From assembly GCA_033964015.1 (NCBI GenBank), contig CM066913.1, positions 30,765,577 to 30,829,576 on the forward strand: DNA of 64,000 bases, written 5' to 3'. This DNA comes from Scolanthus callimorphus. Lineage: Eukaryota > Cnidaria > Anthozoa > Actiniaria > Edwardsiidae. Below the pieces are notes generated by a model. The model searched no databases. It was not told the DNA's origin and saw nothing but the letters and a program-made list of their open reading frames with translations. Position numbers and translations under genes: made by a program. This document shows positions 11,930 to 21,247 of this stretch, piece after piece; positions within the stretch are counted from its first letter, which is position 1; the number at the start of each line of letters is the position of its first letter.

Positions 11930-13068
11930 ATTATCCAGATGGCAATTTCAGCGAGCTAAACAAAACAGCAACAAGAGACATCTTTGACATTCACTGGAAA
12001 GCACCGGTTGCAGCAAAGATTTTAAGACTTTGCGTTGAAGCTTGTATGCTGTTTTTTGGTGCAATGGGTAATGCTGCCATTTGCTGGATTCTCGCCCGGC
12101 GTCTAGGCCTTAAATCCGTTATAAACGCGTACTTATTTAGTTTGACTCTAGCAGACTTGGGAGTGCTTGCCATTACCTGCCCGTTGAGCATCGTGCGGGG
12201 GTTATATCTTCCGAGATGGCCACTCGGAGAATGGACATGCACGTTTTTGATACCCTTTGCGGATGTTTTTCTTGGGGCGTCTGTGTGGTGTCTTGCCGCC
12301 ATTGCTATAGAAAGGCATCGAAACATTGCTGACAATCGTATCCGCAGTCGCCACCTTAACTGCGTCTCTAGAAAATTCAAAGCGTATTGTATTGTAGGAA
12401 TATGGTTTTCGTCCTTCATGTTCGCTTGTTTCCCACTGTTCCTTGTCCTGAATTATGACTCTAAAACCAAGATCTGCTACACCAAATGGCCCGACGTGTC
12501 GGCCGTAACTCACCTTAGCAAACTAGAGGAGACCTATTCGGTCATTATGGCGCTCTTCTGGTATATTGCCCCCCTTGCTGTTATAACATTCAGCTACTTC
12601 GCCATCTTTAGGCGGCTAAAGGAGATCCATAACCTTCGCGCAAGCTCTTTTCACCAGCGAATTCGTCACAACAGAAGATTACGCCGTCTTCTTAATCAAA
12701 ACGAGAAGGCACGAAGGATTCTGACCCCGTTAGTAGTTGTCTTCGCTATTACCCTTCTTCCAGTAACCTGCATCAGGTTGATGTGGACATACTGGCCGGA
12801 TGCGTATTATTTCAAGTACTATGTTGTCTTGTACGATGTTACAGTGCTTCTGACTGCTTTTAACTCAGCTATAAACCCGGTTGTGTATTCTTATGTCAAG
12901 AAAGACATTCGAGAAGAGCTCATTGACATCGCTAGATCGGTGGTTGGATGCTTTTCTTGCAATGAATGTCGAGAGAGAAGTAGACAGTGCTTTGCGCGGC
13001 ATTGTACGCTAAGTGTGCGATACCTGAGGGATCAAGACAAATTGAATATCGAAGGAACTGTAGAATAG
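11917..13068 (+). CDS. Class A (rhodopsin-like) G protein-coupled receptor, probable neuropeptide receptor
   Basis: This is an intact single-exon gene of 383 codons. Seven hydrophobic segments and the class A landmarks are visible: GxxGN in TM1 (N52), LADL in TM2 (D80), W106 and C108 at the TM3 start, ERH (132-134) in place of DRY at the end of TM3, a Cys in the second extracellular loop (KICYTKW), and NPVVY in TM7. TM6 has FAITLLPV rather than CWxP. Two N-glycosylation sequons (N10, N15) lie in the short N-terminus. Intracellular loop 3 is Arg-rich, and the C-terminal tail has a Cys cluster suited to palmitoylation. It should sit in the plasma membrane and signal through heterotrimeric G proteins. 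The overall pattern is closest to the peptide-binding (QRFP/NPY/galanin-like) group, but the ligand cannot be read from sequence. The start is the first ATG before TM1 in frame. Confidence 0.92.
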   Translation: MDSLDYPDGNFSELNKTATRDIFDIHWKAPVAAKILRLCVEACMLFFGAMGNAAICWILARRLGLKSVINAYLFSLTLADLGVLAITCPLSIVRGLYLPRWPLGEWTCTFLIPFADVFLGASVWCLAAIAIERHRNIADNRIRSRHLNCVSRKFKAYCIVGIWFSSFMFACFPLFLVLNYDSKTKICYTKWPDVSAVTHLSKLEETYSVIMALFWYIAPLAVITFSYFAIFRRLKEIHNLRASSFHQRIRHNRRLRRLLNQNEKARRILTPLVVVFAITLLPVTCIRLMWTYWPDAYYFKYYVVLYDVTVLLTAFNSAINPVVYSYVKKDIREELIDIARSVVGCFSCNECRERSRQCFARHCTLSVRYLRDQDKLNIEGTVE

Positions 13069-13149
13069 TAGAGTAGGTTTGAGTTTCGCCAAGATCACAC
13101 CCATACGAGTGAAGATAAGTCATATATCAATTTGACTAGGAACTATATT

Positions 13150-13320
13150 TGGGCGTCTTATGTATGTATTTATTTACTTAGCTTTCCAGATAAAACAATG
13201 AACAAAAACGAAAACAATACACACATACACATACAAAAATGCACGGCTGGCAGGGCGCCACAACGTGGCTCCTTTAGTTTTACATTAACTATAAATTAAA
13301 TATAATAAATACATAAAAAG
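13150..13320 (-). mobile_element. Possible LINE 3' terminal fragment
   Basis: Read on the - strand this gives GTGGCGCCCTGCCAGCCGTG, then AT-rich sequence, ending in a short AATAAATACATAC-type tail. It resembles the 3' ends of the LINE fragments at 18100-18200 and 47560-47618. It has no coding part, so the call is weak. Confidence 0.35.
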
Positions 13321-13448
13321 AAGGACTTTGGACACTATCTATTAAAGTGATATCGGTCGATAGTTTTCTATCGACTGCGGTAGTGTTGATTCTAGATCAT
13401 AAATGGAAGTTTATGTGTATACATTGGTAAATCTAGGACTGTATGAAG

Positions 13449-13542
13449 TAGCCTCCTTTGCAGCCGCTGGCGTGTCGCTCGTTTCACTTTCTCCCCACGC
13501 AAAGTGTAACGAGCGACACGCCAGCGGCTGCAAAGGAGGCTA
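13449..13542. repeat. Near-perfect 42-bp-arm hairpin
   Basis: The arm 13449-13490 (begins TAGCCTCCTTTGCAGCCGCT) and the arm 13501-13542 are reverse complements with a single mismatch. They are separated by a 10-base loop. The arms are GC-rich compared with the flanks. Confidence 0.9.
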
Positions 13543-13681
13543 TGTATGAAGAGGGCTAGAAAGCCTTAAAGGAGAAATGCCATGATATTAGGGTTACTAA
13601 GTTACATTAAATGAAGTTCAATTCACAAGAAATAAAAAAAATAACCGTCTAGGTTTGTTAAGTAACCTTCCCACTGCCAGA

Positions 13682-13914
13682 TAGAGCAGATTTCACATGA
13701 CTGTCGTGAAAACAATTGCAATTGAGCAATCACTAGCCAATCAGAAACAAGAGTAATTACAACTTACTGCTGAATGGTTTCCAGCCCAGCCAATCAGGAG
13801 CCGAACCAATTCCTTGCTTGTAATCAGTTCGCAATTTGATTGGTTGATAGAAATAAGCAGCCAATGAGAAAGCAAACTAATTGCAAACACGACGGTCATC
13901 TGAAATCCGCTCTA
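13682..13914. mobile_element. MITE family B, copy 1
   Basis: The termini TAGAGCAGATTTCACATGAC and GTCATCTGAAATCCGCTCTA are inverted. The interior matches the copy at 57686-57932 almost base for base, and a shortened copy lies at 22521-22637. Confidence 0.75.
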
Positions 13915-14084
13915 AGCACACATTTGGAGTATTTTGTTTGTTTCGAGCGGATGGAGTGTAAAGCGAATTGCCGTTATTGATTTCTTACCGGGCTTTTTAA
14001 ACTGAAATTTGATGGCGAAGGTATTAAATCTTATAATAAGGATGCTTATATAATGCGTATTTCGGTTCCTTTTTCTTTCTTAGA

Positions 14085-14290
14085 CTAAGATCCCGTCCAC
14101 ACTACACCGTTTTCAAACGAAAACGGATACTTTTTGCTCGGGATACGGCTATCGTCCACACTACAACGCCGAAAACGATCACCGAAAACGGCGAAAACAA
14201 TACGATAAGTGTGGACGCAAATCGTTTTGAAAACGGAGCAAAAAGTATCCGTTTTCGTTTGAAAACGGCGTAGTGTGGATGGGGTCTAAG
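14085..14290. mobile_element. MITE family C (GTCCACACTA / CGTTTTC), copy 1
   Basis: The ends CCCGTCCACACTACACCG and CGGCGTAGTGTGGATGGGG are inverted. The interior is rich in CGTTTTC / GAAAACG. Related copies lie at 59378-59834 and 55144-55508, and a fragment at about 9245-9365. Confidence 0.7.
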
Positions 14291-14738
14291 TACTTTCTAG
14301 AATTTTGTTAAAGCATCCTTTCGTACTGTAAAGAGAATATTTCCAGCCAGGAACACCAGCGAACTTGTATTATACCTAATGAAAAAGGCGGCATAGAGTA
14401 GAGTACCGATGTCACAACAGCAAAAACTAGGAGACGCCACGGGGTGCATGCAATACTTGGTGCTTTGCAAACTGTGTCTGAAATAGTGCTGGTCAAAATG
14501 TGTTGCTTTTGAAATAAAAATAATATAATAGAAGTTCGTTTTCATAGTTCATCTCACGTGATACAATTTGATCAGTTTAGAGAGTTGTCATCTAGGGATT
14601 GTACCTCGACGGTGTGTGGCAATGTATCGAAAGAGACTCCAACATTGATGGAAAGTTCTAGAAAAATCTGTAAGCAAAGAAATATTTAAGATTTGCAGAT
14701 TACCTGAAAAAAAAGAAAAAAAAAAAGAAAAAAGAAAC

Positions 14739-15012
14739 TTTGGCCGAGCCAAATGGAGCTTGTTTTTCGTAATCTATGTAGAAGTTTTATTCGAAAATAC
14801 TTTACTCAGAAATATTTACATGTTTGTTTTCATATGTATCGAAAACAGATATGTTCTAAAAGAAAAGAAAAAAAAAGGAAAAAGAAAATTTGGCCGAGCC
14901 AAATAGAGCTTGTTTTTCGTAATCTATGCAGAAGTTTTATTCGAAAGAACTTTACTCAGAAATATTTACATGTTTGTTTTCATTTGTATCGAAAACAGAT
15001 ATGTTCTAAAAG
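14739..15012. repeat. Tandem duplication, two 150-bp units
   Basis: The segment starting TTTGGCCGAGCCAAATGGAG is repeated 150 bases downstream with few changes, separated by an A/G-rich simple repeat. The 90-codon frame across both copies is a by-product of the duplication. Confidence 0.8.
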
Positions 15013-15260
15013 GTTCAACTTGTAAAGACGCTGGAAATGAGAAGTAAGAATTAAAAAAGACAAGAACAAACATGTTTGCGCGATTTAAAGGTCATAGTAA
15101 TGAATACAACATTAAATAACGCTAGCTAGTGTTTTTAAGCTCTTGCAAATGGTGTAAAATGAATGAAATTGTGGTAATAGATAAGTGCTTAATTTGATAT
15201 GACATTATGTGGCTCTTTCATATGCAGGCGTACTAAGTAAATGTGTTCACACCCTGCCAA

Positions 15261-15546
15261 TTACTGCGATTTCATAGTTCTGCAACTCTACACCGACCAA
15301 CAAACCGCGGTTTGGCTTCCGTCAATCAAACGAATGAACAACTGGTGATTTCACGGAGGTTTGTTGAATCTTGTGAACTGATAGGGGTTAGCTAGGCTTC
15401 AAAACACAATTTTTCGCTGTAAAATGCAAACCAAACTCAGAAAACATGCGTGGACTTGACTTAAAAGGTTTGATTGACGGAAGTCAAAACGCAGTTTGGC
15501 GTTCGGAAATGTCAGGTGGGAGTTTGCAGAATTATGAAAATCGCAG
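15261..15546. mobile_element. MITE family D, copy 1
   Basis: The left end TTACTGCGATTTCATAGTTC and the right end AATTATGAAAATCGCAG are inverted. Inner arms carry GGCTTCCGTCAATCAAAC and its reverse complement. Other copies or ends occur near 33050-33130, 57106-57140 and 57955-58206. Confidence 0.65.
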
Positions 15547-16900
15547 AAAAGTGGGCCAATACTAATTTATATGGGAAAAAAAGAATAATATTTTAGGGCA
15601 AGGCTTTACGAAAATGAGGTGTCTGGGGGGTCCAGGGGAAAACTCAAAATTCATGCTACAAGGATTGTTTTAGAGCTGACAAATATGGCCTATTTTATTA
15701 AATAATTTTTAAACGACCCGATTTTAATCATTATCTATCATGCTAGAGCCAAATCGTGAAATAAGACTACCGTAGCATACATTTGTTCCCACGTCTTATA
15801 AAGAAAAACTTATAAAAACTTATAAAAAAAGCCATTTTGACAGCATCGCAACTAACATATACCAAGTTAGAGAAACATAATTTTTCTGGGTCGGGCTGAA
15901 GAATTCCTTACATGTGTACTGTAAGGTTCATATAAAATTGGTGTCTAGAATAGGTAAATTTAGCCTGACAGGGTCTTAATTTTCAGGTTCTTATACGTGG
16001 GTTTTTACTGTAAAGACAGTTTATTATACTGTGCAATCATATTTCATGAAGGGGACTATACGCAATTAAATACTGTATATGGAAATGCAAAATTGAACGA
16101 AAATGGCAAATCGAAGTACAGCGCCCTTGGGCAAGTTGGACTTCAGCACCTGTTTGTTTAGCAATGCAGGTACTTTTTCTTTAAAGCCAAAATGTGATCC
16201 ATTAAATTGAGTTTCACTGCCAATGAAATATTCTACAAATAGGCCATTAGACAGGCCATTCTTTAAGCTTTGAAACGACATATAAACGACCCGCATGAAC
16301 TGTTCACAGAATATTTTTACTATTTTTACCAGCTTGTGCAGACTCGTAAAGAACTGGTAAATTATGCAATTGAAGGTAAAATATTTTTTTTCAAAATAGT
16401 TTGAGAAACAACTGCAGCCGAATGGAATTATAAAGAAAACAGATCAACAAATTTCACTTGGATATGATTTATTGAAAAACGAACCTCTTTGATGGCAATT
16501 AAGAATGAAGGCTATGAAGTTATTGAGTAGCATCAAGTCCAGTTGTCAACAGCTACTTAGATGTCCACTTCATGAGAAAAGCATTTGTACTTTATTTAAG
16601 TTATCGATTTATTTAGCTCATGGATATAAATGAGGACATTATAGACAAACTATAAACAAACAAGCTCAAACAAACAAACTTGTTAAAAATCCAGCTCTCC
16701 GGGAGGCAAACCAGCTGACAATATACGAGCTTTACAGAATCACGAATCCCCCCTCCCCCTAAAAAATAAATCAGCAAAATGGGGTTGCTCTTCTTTATGA
16801 AATGGCAACGAAATGCTCTCTGTCTAGATAACGAAACCTGTATCTTGTGCACGTAGTTCGTATGACGACCCGATTCTAATCATTTGTGCAATTTAAGCTT
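15547..16900. other. Intergenic, no gene recognised
   Basis: AT-rich sequence without recognisable coding frames. At 16102-16150 there is an uninterrupted copy of a repeat (GGCAAATCGAAG..CAGCGCCC..GGACTTC.GCACCT). The same repeat is split by a MITE at 18452-18632. Confidence 0.35.
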
Positions 16901-16913
16901 TAATTAAGCAAGA

Positions 16914-17044
16914 TAAAAAGCGGATTTCCGTGGTTTATAATGTGAGAAACACACGAGTGGGCGAGTGAGTTTCAAACTTTTCTCGTGTTTTTCCAGCATC
17001 CCAAGTGCGTTTATCACATTATAAATCACGGCAATCCCCTTTTT
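16914..17044. repeat. Inverted repeat, about 130 bp
   Basis: AAAAAGCGGATTTCCGTGGT followed by TTATAATGTGA at the left pairs with CACATTATAAATCACGGCAATCCCCTTTTT at the right. The enclosed spacer is about 60 bases. Confidence 0.6.
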
Positions 17045-17379
17045 ATTGCTTTTATAAAATAGCTTTGCATCTGCCGTGCGTTTATAACGTGAGAATGCAC
17101 AGCTCTCAACCATTCAGAGCGCGCGTACTATCTTAGCTATTTTATAAAACGACATACACACGACCCTCGAATTATGGCGCTGATTTTTTTGCTCCTAATA
17201 TCCTAAGACAAAATCTCAAATTTTGATTAAATGTGGAGGATATGATCTGTAGATATAAAGGTCCAAAGTTAGAGAGAGATGATACTTTGATCAGCGCCAA
17301 AATGAGAGTTTTTTTTTTACTATTTTTAACCTATTTTTATGAATTGGCAACGAATAGTATTATTATACTGTGCGTTATA

Positions 17380-18205
17380 CAAGCGTGTAACAGAATTTAA
17401 ATATCTAGGGGTCGTCTTTGACGACCGGCTCAGTTGGAATGGACACATTAAATCTGTGTTAGCTAAAGCTGGTGAGCGGGTTGGCATGCTTGGCCGCGTG
17501 CGCCGTCATGTAACCTCTCATAGTGCCAATGCTATATACATCTCTATGATAAGGCCGATTATCGAGCACTGTTCTGGTGTTTGGGCTTGCTGCGGGGAGG
17601 TGAATAATGGAATTCTTGAACGCCTCCAAAATCGTGCGGCGCGCATTGTTGCTCGAACACCAGACAGCTATAGCGCGTTAGAATGTTTAAAATGGAAAAA
17701 TCTGAAAATAAGGCGAGATCATAATATTTCTAGATTAGTTAAAAAGAGCCTCAATGGACAAAGTCCTCAATATTTTCATAGATATTTTAATTTTAACAGG
17801 GATGTAAGCACAAAAACAACTCGCCAGAGCAATTGCCTCCACCTTCCGCTAGTTCGGACAGAAGCTGCAAAGCGCGCATGTTATTATCACGGCTGCATTG
17901 TTTTTTTAAAAACAGCTATTAAAATAGCTATAATTTGTAAATGGAATTGGTATTTTAGCTTAGTCGTGTCTGTTAAATATTTATATGCCATTATACTTCT
18001 ATATTTTATACATTTATATATTTTTATATCATATTTGTACATTTTTATATCATATTTTGTAAAATGTTTATGTATGTCAGTGTATATTTTAGTTTATACC
18101 CAGGGCTCCTATTGATAGCAGGATGGCCATTGTGGCTACCTGAATGGACAACCCTGGGTGTTTAAATTTTTAATAAAGGCTTCTCTCTCTCTCTCAAATT
18201 TCATG
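17380..18205 (+). mobile_element. LINE 3' fragment, reverse transcriptase C-terminus
   Basis: The open frame reaching 18115 contains FKYLGVVFDDRLSWNGHI, then IRPIIEHCSGVWACC and LERLQNRAARIVA, then an RTEAAKRACYYHG-like end. These are the conserved order of C-terminal LINE reverse transcriptase motifs. The family resemblance fades after about 17920. The copy is 5' truncated, and its 3' end has AATAAAG followed by a (TC)n tail at about 18180-18198, a typical LINE terminus. It is not autonomous. Confidence 0.8.
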
Positions 18206-18299
18206 AGGGGATTGTAAATGGCGATTAACCTTTCGAGGGACAAATATTGTAGGTTTTTGTTAAACATGCCATTCTCGAAATTAGCTGTATAGGTAAGTA

Positions 18300-18405
18300 G
18301 AATTAATTTGTGAATAAAAGATGGCGACCAGATTTCTATTATGGCGACCAAACTTCACTATTTGGCGACTAGTATTTCCTATTTAGGCGCCAATGGCCCG
18401 TCTAA
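18300..18405. repeat. Dispersed TGGCGACCA repeat, copy 1
   Basis: The string GATGGCGACCAGATTTCTAT..TGGCGACCAAACTTCACTATTTGGCGAC reappears reverse-complemented at 24670-24720. Shorter related pieces are at 24795-24865 and 53680-53720. Confidence 0.55.
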
Positions 18406-18476
18406 AAAAACCCTAATGTTGGGCCCTGCTGCACGCAATTACAAATAGACATGGCAAATCGAAGCGCAGCGCCCTA

Positions 18477-18608
18477 AAGCCTAGTTTCCATATAGTCTTA
18501 TCTGTCGTATCAGTCAACCGTGAAACAAAAGAATAATTTCAATTTCCATTGTTTCATGGTCGACTGATGCGACAGATACGACAGATAAGACTATATGGAA
18601 ACTAGGCA
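18477..18608. mobile_element. Hairpin MITE family E, copy 1
   Basis: GCCTAGTTTCCATATAGTCT and its reverse complement form the ends, and the arms continue through TATCTGTCG.ATCAGTC. A second copy is at 55879-56001. The element splits a repeat whose uninterrupted version is at 16102-16150, which defines an empty site. Confidence 0.8.
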
Positions 18609-18788
18609 TTAGGAAAGTGGGACTTCGGCACCTAGGTGTCGACCCTTGAGTCATGGTAAAAAAACTGCTCAATATTTGACTATTTTAGGAAATTAAACTC
18701 CTATATTTCATACATTAAAAGTGGATAATACCGATTGGATTTTGGTGGGATTTTGGTCCATGTCTCGCTCGAACCTAGAAATTAACAA

Positions 18789-18947
18789 TGACCAATTTCG
18801 GTATATTCAAATTTTAACTTGGATACGAGGTTTAAAAAAAAGAAATGAATTATTCAATATTCAATGCCAATGGGATTTCTTTTGTTCTATTTCCCTGAGC
18901 CTCGGACACAAGTACGAATTTTAATATATCGAAATTGGACTATAACA
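18789..18947. mobile_element. Hairpin MITE family F, copy 1
   Basis: GACCAATTTCGGTATATTCAAATTTTAACTTGGATACGAGG at the left pairs with CCTCGGACACAAGTACGAATTTTAATATATCGAAATTGG at the right. Copy 2 is at 49713-49882. Confidence 0.7.
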
Positions 18948-19816
18948 AAGCAATTTGTGCGGTGTTATAGTTTTTATGTGATCGTTTTATATATAGTTGT
19001 TTCTTAAAATAAAGGTGTTTCCTGTGTATATGTTGTAGAAATATACTTAAACATCAACAATTTATGTGATATTAGATATTCTGGGCAAAATAAAATTATG
19101 CGGAGATTTTTTCATTTATTTATAATTTTACAAATGACAAACACATAACCTTACATTAAATGTAAATGAACATTTATACTAAATAATAAATAAAACAATT
19201 TTACAAAAAAAGACTATTTTATTCCTCGCCAAAAGTCCCTAACAAATTTTTTTCTTATTATTAAGGTTAACTAAAGGAATAACTGCGACTAAAAACCTCA
19301 AATAGCAATACTCTGGGCCACATGAAGTGTTTTAATGTTTATTTATTTAGGGGCCGTGTGCGCTCAGTATGATAAACATCAATAGCTCTCGAGAGACGAT
19401 ATTCTTAATTGCTTAGCCTTCGATTAGCCTTCAGGCTACACTTAAGATTTGTTAAATTAATGATCTGAGCATTTATTTTTGATAATTGACATATGACTGA
19501 AAAAAGTTCTAGCAAAAAAGATTTTATTTTGTGTCCAGTTTTTTTATGCTAAAGGATAATCATATGTTGTCTACATGTAACGGTCTTGGATATATTATTA
19601 AAATCCGTTGAAGTATCTTGCGTTTCTTTGTTCGCAACTGGAAATCTAGTTTCCATTAGATATATCTTAGCTTCCTCAGAGACGCCTCTCTCAAAAAGAA
19701 AAAGAAAACGAAATAAACGCGAAAGCACTGTATCGGGTTTCCTGTGTTATGAAGAAACCGGAAGCGGAAGCTCCTTTGCCATAAACAAAGGGAGCTCTTC
19801 TTTCGGAATTGCAACA

Positions 19817-20045
19817 TGACCTCGAACTTAAAATGAGGATTATCATCAATTGGTAAATGGCCTTGAAATGAGGATTATCATCACCCTAACCACCCTAACA
19901 ACTACTACAACTGTACTACTTCAACCTACAACCATGTGGGACACTTGCGCATGTCAAATAACCATGTCACCAGAATGATGATAATCCTCATTTCAAGACC
20001 ATTTAACAATTGATGATAATCCTCATTTTAAGTTTCGAGACCATG
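19817..20045. repeat. Inverted repeat with GAGGATTATCATCA arms
   Basis: ACTTAAAATGAGGATTATCA and, 30 bases on, AAATGAGGATTATCATCA are mirrored at the right by TGATGATAATCCTCATTTCA and TGATAATCCTCATTTTAAGT. The arms are therefore double-armed. Confidence 0.7.
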
Positions 20046-20269
20046 TTGTTCGGAAAGCTCCTGCAGGGAGGCTAATCAGGTCTAGTGGGCGATGTTTTGA
20101 CGTCCATTCCATTTCCTTGTGGCACTCTCTAGTGATAAATCCAGCAGGATCCGTTTATTTTATCAAGAAAGTTTTATGGCCCTTACTCATGGATATTTTC
20201 GAAACCTATAAATAACCCTAGTCAGTTTACTGGGTGTAAAAACCCCGAAAATGTCATCTACAAACAAAG

Positions 20270-20580
20270 TGAAACCCTCACATCCCCCTGTCCTCCAGTC
20301 TAGTAATATATCAAACACGAGACAGCGTGTTTTCATCAGGATTTCCACTGAGAAGTGGGTTAAAAAAACGAAGCAAAACCGACTTCTTGGTGAAAAACAA
20401 AGTGTAGAGTGTTTGATATAGCTTCTCAAAGAACTCAAAGCGCTTCCATACAAAAACGGCACGACAATATTTACTTTTTCTACTTTCCCTTCAGCAAGTA
20501 AACGATGACATTCGTGGGTTGCTCTGTGTACTGCATTTATTGAGCTCATTTGCTGGGGAGATATGCAAATAAACCACAAG
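20270..20580. repeat. Dispersed repeat G (CATCAGGATTTCC), copy 1
   Basis: The strings TATCAAACACGAGACAGCGTG and CATCAGGATTTCCACTGAGAAG recur in the other orientation at 26935-27090 and, diverged, at 42035-42160. The 130-codon - strand frame here (20579-20187) overlaps the repeat and has no recognised domain. Confidence 0.5.
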
Positions 20581-21070
20581 AAGGGTGTGGAGAAAAATTT
20601 CCCGAGGGCAAAGGCCCAGGGCCGCTTTAATATATTTCAAACAACTAATTTTACAATAAAACAGCAGTGATTATAAAGCCCAGCAAAGGTGAGGGCAACC
20701 TAAACTAACATCGATCACTTAACCTAGCAGGTCGGATAGGGGAGGAGGCGGGTCGAAGGAAAAACGTCGGCTTCGCTTGGAAATTAATGGTCGACTGAAT
20801 TTCGTCTTTGGCACAACTCCCCACAAGAGGGGGGGGGGGGGTCTAATTAATTGTACATTGTCCCGTCGCTCGGTTGGCACGTGCCTTACCCTAACTGGCA
20901 CACGCCAATCATAGTTAAGCAATTGAAGACGATTTACTAAAGGAAAGGCATAAATATCCTATTTGCAAAGCAAATATGTCCATTTAATTCGTGGTTATGC
21001 GGAGTATAGAATCGAGTTGTCGCGAGCGTTGCTAAGTCACTCGCTTACCTCATACTGTTTCTGCTTGCAG

Positions 21071-21247
21071 TTAACATTGGTCAAGCAGCGTTCGAGTCTC
21101 TGGCGCAGATCGTGAACCGTCTTCACATGTTGCTGGAGCAGTACCAGGACGACCACAACAGGAACAACCTACTGGCCTCGTATGTTACGTACGTGTTCTC
21201 TGCTCCGTACAGCCCTTCGCCTACGGCCACGCCTACACTGTATGAAG
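21071..21247 (+). CDS. DOCK7: DOCK exon 1 of those visible
   Basis: Acceptor CTGCTTGCAG, donor GAAG|GTACAT. It encodes [20 protein letters not shown] and a conserved [13 protein letters not shown] stretch. It starts with 2 bases of a split codon, so a further upstream exon must exist. It ends with 1 base, which matches exon 2. Confidence 0.9.

Noticed and set aside
11991..12513. - strand frames of 142 and 103 codons opposite the first GPCR
   Set aside because: They are antisense shadows of a strongly supported receptor gene.
17920..18115. Apparent membrane-protein tail (LLYFIHLYIFISYLYIFIS)
   Set aside because: It is translation of AT-rich LINE 3' sequence after the conserved reverse transcriptase end.
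20187..20579. 130-codon - strand frame
   Set aside because: It overlaps dispersed repeat G with no domain recognised.
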